Shown here one piece after another: positions 58,611-64,000 of a DNA stretch of 64,000 bases (positions are counted from its first letter, which is position 1; each line of letters begins with the position of its first letter). The position numbers were made by a program, and so were the translations under genes. The stretch spans positions 124,001-188,000 of the forward strand of contig JALLLT010000054.1 in NCBI GenBank assembly GCA_025266875.1, written 5' to 3'. The notes below the pieces were generated by a model, which was not told the DNA's origin, did no database searches, and was given only the letters and a program-made list of their open reading frames with translations. Origin of the DNA: Fennellomyces sp. T-0311. Taxonomy: Eukaryota; Mucoromycota; Mucoromycetes; Mucorales; Lichtheimiaceae.

Positions 58611-60317
58611 ATGCTCTCACAGGATCACGCCGTGCAACCACGCTCAATCCGCCAGCGATTGCTACGATGTTTCCGGCGCTCAGCATTCACAACCTCTTTA
58701 TCTTCATTATCAGCCATGAGAACCAGCCGGTCCAACTCACCTTTGTCGGTGACTGAAGAAGCGGAGCCGACAACCCGACGCCCGTATACGTTGCCGGCAG
58801 TGTCCGCCAGCAGGAGCCGAAGCGACAGCACAGTTAGCACTCGTAGCAACGGCACCAACCTTATTGACGAAGGATTCCATCAATCCCAGCAAAAGATATC
58901 GCTTCTATCGCAAACCAGCAGTGCGCTGGAAGAATGTGAATGGAAAATAGGTTAGTGCAAGTGCAACCAGCATCCGAATTGCCACGCTGATTTTTTTTTT
59001 CAAAGACGCAGACTACATCGGTCAGTTACCGGTGGAGATAGCACATCACATTCTGTATCACTGCGACTACAATACCCTCCTCATCCTCAGCCAGGTGTCA
59101 CGTCATTGGTACTGGCTTACCCAGGATAGTGCCCTGTGGCGCAATCTGTACATAACACATCCCTACTGGGGCACTCGGCGACGGAAACGAAGAGCACCTG
59201 CAGACGTCGACTATCGTTACTTGTATCAGCAGCGCCACCTGTTGGATCGGCGATGGCACAACGGCGATAAGCAGGATCGCACAGTCGTCGGCCACGCAGA
59301 TAGCATCTATTGCGTTCAATTCGACGGCGAAAAGATCATTACCGGCAGTCGTGATCGCACCATTAAATGCTGGGATATGCAAGGAAAATGCATCCGCACT
59401 CTTACCGGTCACTATGCCAGTGTGTTGTGTCTCCAGTACGACGAGGAGCTGATGGTATCCGGCTCATCAGATCACACGATCCTGGTGTGGAGTATGCGGA
59501 CCTTTGAGACCGTCCGGCGGATGCGTGGGCATGCGTCTGGGGTTCTAGACGTCGGATTCGATAATGAAATCATCGCTAGCTGTTCCAAAGACGCGACTAT
59601 CAGGATATGGGGCCGTGAAGACGGGGAACTACGACGTACTCTGCATGGGCACCGTGGACCGGTGAATGCCATCCAGTTCCGTGGCTCACGTCTGGTATCT
59701 GCATCGGGTGATGCTGTGATAAAACTTTGGGATATCCACACCGGCCAATGCCTCCGCGATTTCGTTGGACACTCTAGGGGTTTGGCGTGCATTCGTTTTG
59801 ACGGCCGGAGGATCGTGAGTGGTAGCAATGACAACAAGATTAAGGTCTGGGATGCAGGTAAGCTTATCGAACACGCGTGGTCCTTCTTTTGCGTTCCATA
59901 ATTAAAGCTTGCTCCTTGTTAGAAACGGGTGAATGCACTCTGACATGCACAGGTATGGGGTTGTCAAATAAATTTGCATGGGAGCATCGTTTTGTTATTC
60001 TGACTCCTTGCTGTAGGTCATACGGGGCTTGTTCGGGCACTGCATTTCGACCAGGATAAGATTGTCAGTGGCAGCTACGACCAGAGCATTCGAGTCTGGG
60101 ATATCCGCACGGGCAAGATGCTGCACAACTTTCAGTCGTGTCACTCGAGCTGGGTCTTTGATGTCATGTTCGACGATACAAAAATCGTCAGGTACGTGTC
60201 CTTGGTGATCGCGGTTTCCCGGTTACTAACCCTGGCGACGTACATAGCACGAGTCAAGACCAACGGATTCTTATCATGGACTTTGCACACGGCATGGATA
60301 CCACGCACTTTGGATAG
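58611..60317 (+). CDS. F-box/WD40-repeat protein (SCF substrate adaptor), 5 exons
   Basis: Substrate-recognition subunit of an SCF ubiquitin ligase. Exons 58611-58950, 59006-59857, 59923-59952 (30 bases), 60017-60191 and 60248-60317 join exactly to 488 residues. A Ser/Arg-rich N-terminus is followed by an F-box at about residues 118-160 (GQLPVEIAHHILYHCDYNTL, SQVSRHWYWLTQDSALWRNL). Seven WD repeats follow: GHADSIYCVQFDGEKIITGS, GHYASVLCLQYDEELMVSGS, GHASGVLDVGFDNEIIASC, GHRGPVNAIQF, GHSRGLACIRFDGRRIVSGS, GHTGLVRALHFDQDKIVSGS and a last, divergent HSSWVFDVMFDDTKIVSTS. Spacing and sequence are like Met30/Cdc4/beta-TrCP relatives; the exact orthologue is uncertain. The frame stays open upstream to 58284, but that part is pyrimidine-rich leader. 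Confidence 0.92.
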
Positions 60318-60416
60318 CATCTTCTGTTTTTTTTTCTCTTTTTCCATATCACACAACCTACCTGGAGCATTTCAATTACCGTCACACTGCCTACCACCTT
60401 TTGCACTTTCTTTTTC

Positions 60417-61086
60417 ATGTCCATTTACTACTTTGCAATTGTAGGGGCAACAGACAACCCCATTTACGAAACTGACATTATACCATCTTCCCGGTCTTCT
60501 TCGTTAATTGATAATAGTAGGGTAATTAGCTTTGTAAATGCTGCTGTTAGAATACATATTAACTTGACTGCGACCATAGCGCGATGATCATAAGCATTTG
60601 AATCAGTTTATTGTTCATGCCGCACTTGATGTAGTGGAGGAAGTACAGTGGGGCACGCAGGCAATGTAAGCCAGTCAGACTCTCGAGAGAGAGAGACATT
60701 GTGTTCTGTCCAGCTCAACGACGGCGCGGGATATAGGTACCTGAAATCCGTGGACCGTTTTAACGAGCAGTATGTGTCCGCCTTTGTTACCGCGAACAGT
60801 AAATACTCTCTACCTGCTCCACCTATCCGCTTCTGCTAATGGATCCACCTTAGATGTCAAGTTCATGCTGCTACATGACCAAAAGTCCGAAGACAGCATC
60901 AAGAACTTCTTTAATGACGTGTATGAAGTATATGTCAAGGTACGTGTAGGTGGATTGCGTCATATCATCACATCTAACAGCCCTTCTTTCCAGATTTTGA
61001 TGAACCCCTTTTACGAGAAAAACTCGCCTATATCCAATCCTCAATTCGACAACCGCGTCAAACTTGTCGCACGACGGTTCCTTTGA
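60417..61086 (+). CDS. TRS20: TRAPP complex subunit 2 (sedlin/Trs20), 5 exons
   Basis: Core TRAPP subunit acting in ER-to-Golgi and intra-Golgi traffic as part of the Rab1/Ypt1 exchange factor. Exons 60417-60521, 60607-60665, 60737-60798, 60854-60939 and 60994-61086 join exactly to 134 residues. The longin-like sedlin sequence is complete: MSIYYFAIVGATDNPIYETD, FIVHAALDVVEEVQWGTQAM, YLKSVDRFNEQYVSAFVTAN, VKFMLLHDQKSEDSIKNFF, NDVYEVYVKILMNPFYEKNS, ending KLVARRFL. Length matches the family (about 140). It begins only 100 bases after the stop of the F-box/WD40 gene and ends 58 bases before the stop of GCN5 on the other strand. Confidence 0.94.
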
Positions 61087-61144
61087 TTTGCTCCGTTCTA
61101 GTAATTATTTACAATATACAGCGTTGTTTTCTTTCTTTCTCTCT

Positions 61145-62579
<1,435 letters not shown>

Positions 62580-64000
62580 GGGCTCTTAAAAATAATATAA
62601 AAATAGGGTAACGTTTGGAAAAAAAAGAAGGTAGTTCGACAAGCACTGGAAGAAGTGAAAATTAGCTGCGTGTGGAGGTCCGTTCGTTTACGAGCTTCTC
62701 TCACTGTTTTGGAAAAGGGTCAACAGTGCCAACGGTGCATGGTTAGGTGTCTTTTATTTCGAACTTTGGTAAAAGAAGTAATTGAAACATATCCAAGGAG
62801 CTAAGCTGCTGGGAACGTTCGACTCGCGTACGATGCTGCTTGAACTGACCCGTAGTTCTCAGTTGTTGCTTGATCTTTCGTTTCGTAAGCAACAGAATGA
62901 CAGCAGCTTCTTGACGATTTTTCGCAGGATCACAAGAGACTAAAGTTATAACCATCTAATACGGTCGCCGGGCTGGCTCATACATAACAAAATGAAAGCG
63001 CACACGCTGGTGTTGCTTCTCAAAAGATAACGGCTGCCCCATAAGGCCGACAATGGTTTCTAAGGCAACGAAAATAGCAACTTTAAGCGTGCTATGATAA
63101 CAATCTCTATGATACATTGTTTTTGTTCGTCATAGGGATGTAAGCATATAAATACCTTATTATGACCAGCAATTGGTATCTTTAATAAGTGAACATTCAT
63201 CGAAAGCTATCATTGGGACAGTACAATCAAAGCACAAGATATGTGGTTGTCTCTTTCTGATTGGTACTAATGCAATATTTTCTTACGTTACCTGAACACA
63301 GGATTGCAAAAGCTTCGTGGAAGTACTCAAAGTGTAAAGCGTGTGTTAAACTACCCGCGAACACAATTCACTTCAAAGGAGTGAATTGCGGTAATTTCAA
63401 GACGACGATTTGCTGTTGTTATATTTTCAAGATAATTGTTTATATATCGCAACACCTACATTGTGGTTATAGTATGCCACAGCAGAATCATTTTTTATTA
63501 CGGATCTTAACTAGCAATTTAATTAATCGCCGTAGGAAACCTGATATATTTAACAACGGTATATTAAACATGGTGTTTATATAAACAGAATTTTTCGTAA
63601 TTCTCCATATTTTGCCTTGCATTGAAGTAGGCTACTGACTATATTCCTCCGAGATATAACATTTGCAGTAACGGCTCCTTTATATTAAGATAAGCCCAAG
63701 CAAAAAATCTGCGTGAAAAAAAAGCATATTGTTAGTATTCAACATCACTAAATTTATTTCATAGTAGTATCACCAAAGCTATTGAAAGTACACATGAGCA
63801 TCGGACGAATGATAATGCAGAATATGAAACAACCGTTGCTTTCAGGTACGGCCACCATACTTTCGATAGACATAACGAATCGTAATTCTCTTATTTAAGA
63901 CATATTCGAAACAAAGTAGAAAAACTTGGCCACAAACGTTTTCCCGGCGGTGAGAACCCTGATTTCGTAGCATGATTCGGCAACTTGACGAATCATGGCA
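62580..64000. other. Spacer upstream of GCN5, no gene supported
   Basis: The first 120 bases look like GCN5 leader or promoter. A 70-codon minus-strand frame at 62743-62955 has gene-like composition (with KRKIKQQLRTTGQFKQHR) and could be a 5' exon or a small gene, but no splice chain was found. The rest is AT-rich and featureless. Confidence 0.4.

Overview
This is a 64 kb piece of a eukaryotic nuclear genome, almost certainly a fungus and most likely an early-diverging one (Mucoromycota, Mucorales-like). Genes are split by many short GT-AG introns, mostly 45-110 nt. Promoters often carry TATA boxes and pyrimidine-rich leaders just before the ATG. The gene set is fungal: a Reg1-like protein, a Rua1-type regulator, the NUO9.5 complex I subunit and an ELO elongase of the microbial Q-variant type. 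A gene at 18.2-19.4 kb belongs to what looks like a family multiplied in Mucoromycota. No rRNA, tRNA, CRISPR, prokaryotic or viral genes were recognised. Genus-level placement is not possible from the sequence alone.

Layout. 0-7.5 kb: AT-rich spacer, a PaaI-type thioesterase, a fatty acid elongase, a doubtful membrane ORF, and nicotinate phosphoribosyltransferase. 7.8-9.4 kb (minus): a Reg1-like phosphatase-targeting protein. 9.4-14.3 kb: a gene desert with decayed repeats and an F-box relic. 14.3-16.1 kb (minus): a small unknown protein and mitochondrial enoyl reductase. 17.5 kb: a MITE-like inverted repeat. 18.2-20.9 kb: a lineage-type unknown gene and a broken F-box/LRR gene. 21.8-27.7 kb (minus): a hexokinase-like protein with degenerate motifs, a ricin-B/DUF3759 fusion, and a GRIP-type golgin. 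29.8-32.9 kb: PAS kinase. 33.0-42.2 kb (minus): a TMEM70-like protein, two tandem M20 peptidases, a PAC2-type proteasome chaperone, and a newly pieced-together spliced gene of unknown family. 43.3-44.7 kb (minus): an augmin HAUS1-like subunit. 45.0-47.1 kb: NUO9.5 and a homeobox gene. 52.1-53.9 kb (minus): a Rua1_C regulator with a GC-AG intron. 54.8-56.0 kb: a coiled-coil protein. 58.6-62.6 kb: F-box/WD40, TRAPPC2 and, convergently, GCN5.

Functional themes. Mitochondrial genes (ETR1, NUO9.5, TMEM70-like) and lipid genes (elongase, thioesterase) are scattered with no operon logic. Several energy or glucose-signalling genes share the window (Reg1-like, hexokinase-like, PAS kinase), but they are interleaved with unrelated genes, so this may be chance. 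Coding DNA is roughly half GC. Spacers are much richer in AT and hold decayed gene fragments.

Exon joins were made by eye from splice consensus and reading-frame continuity. Where they fit exactly I give predicted protein lengths. 5' ends are the least certain part.
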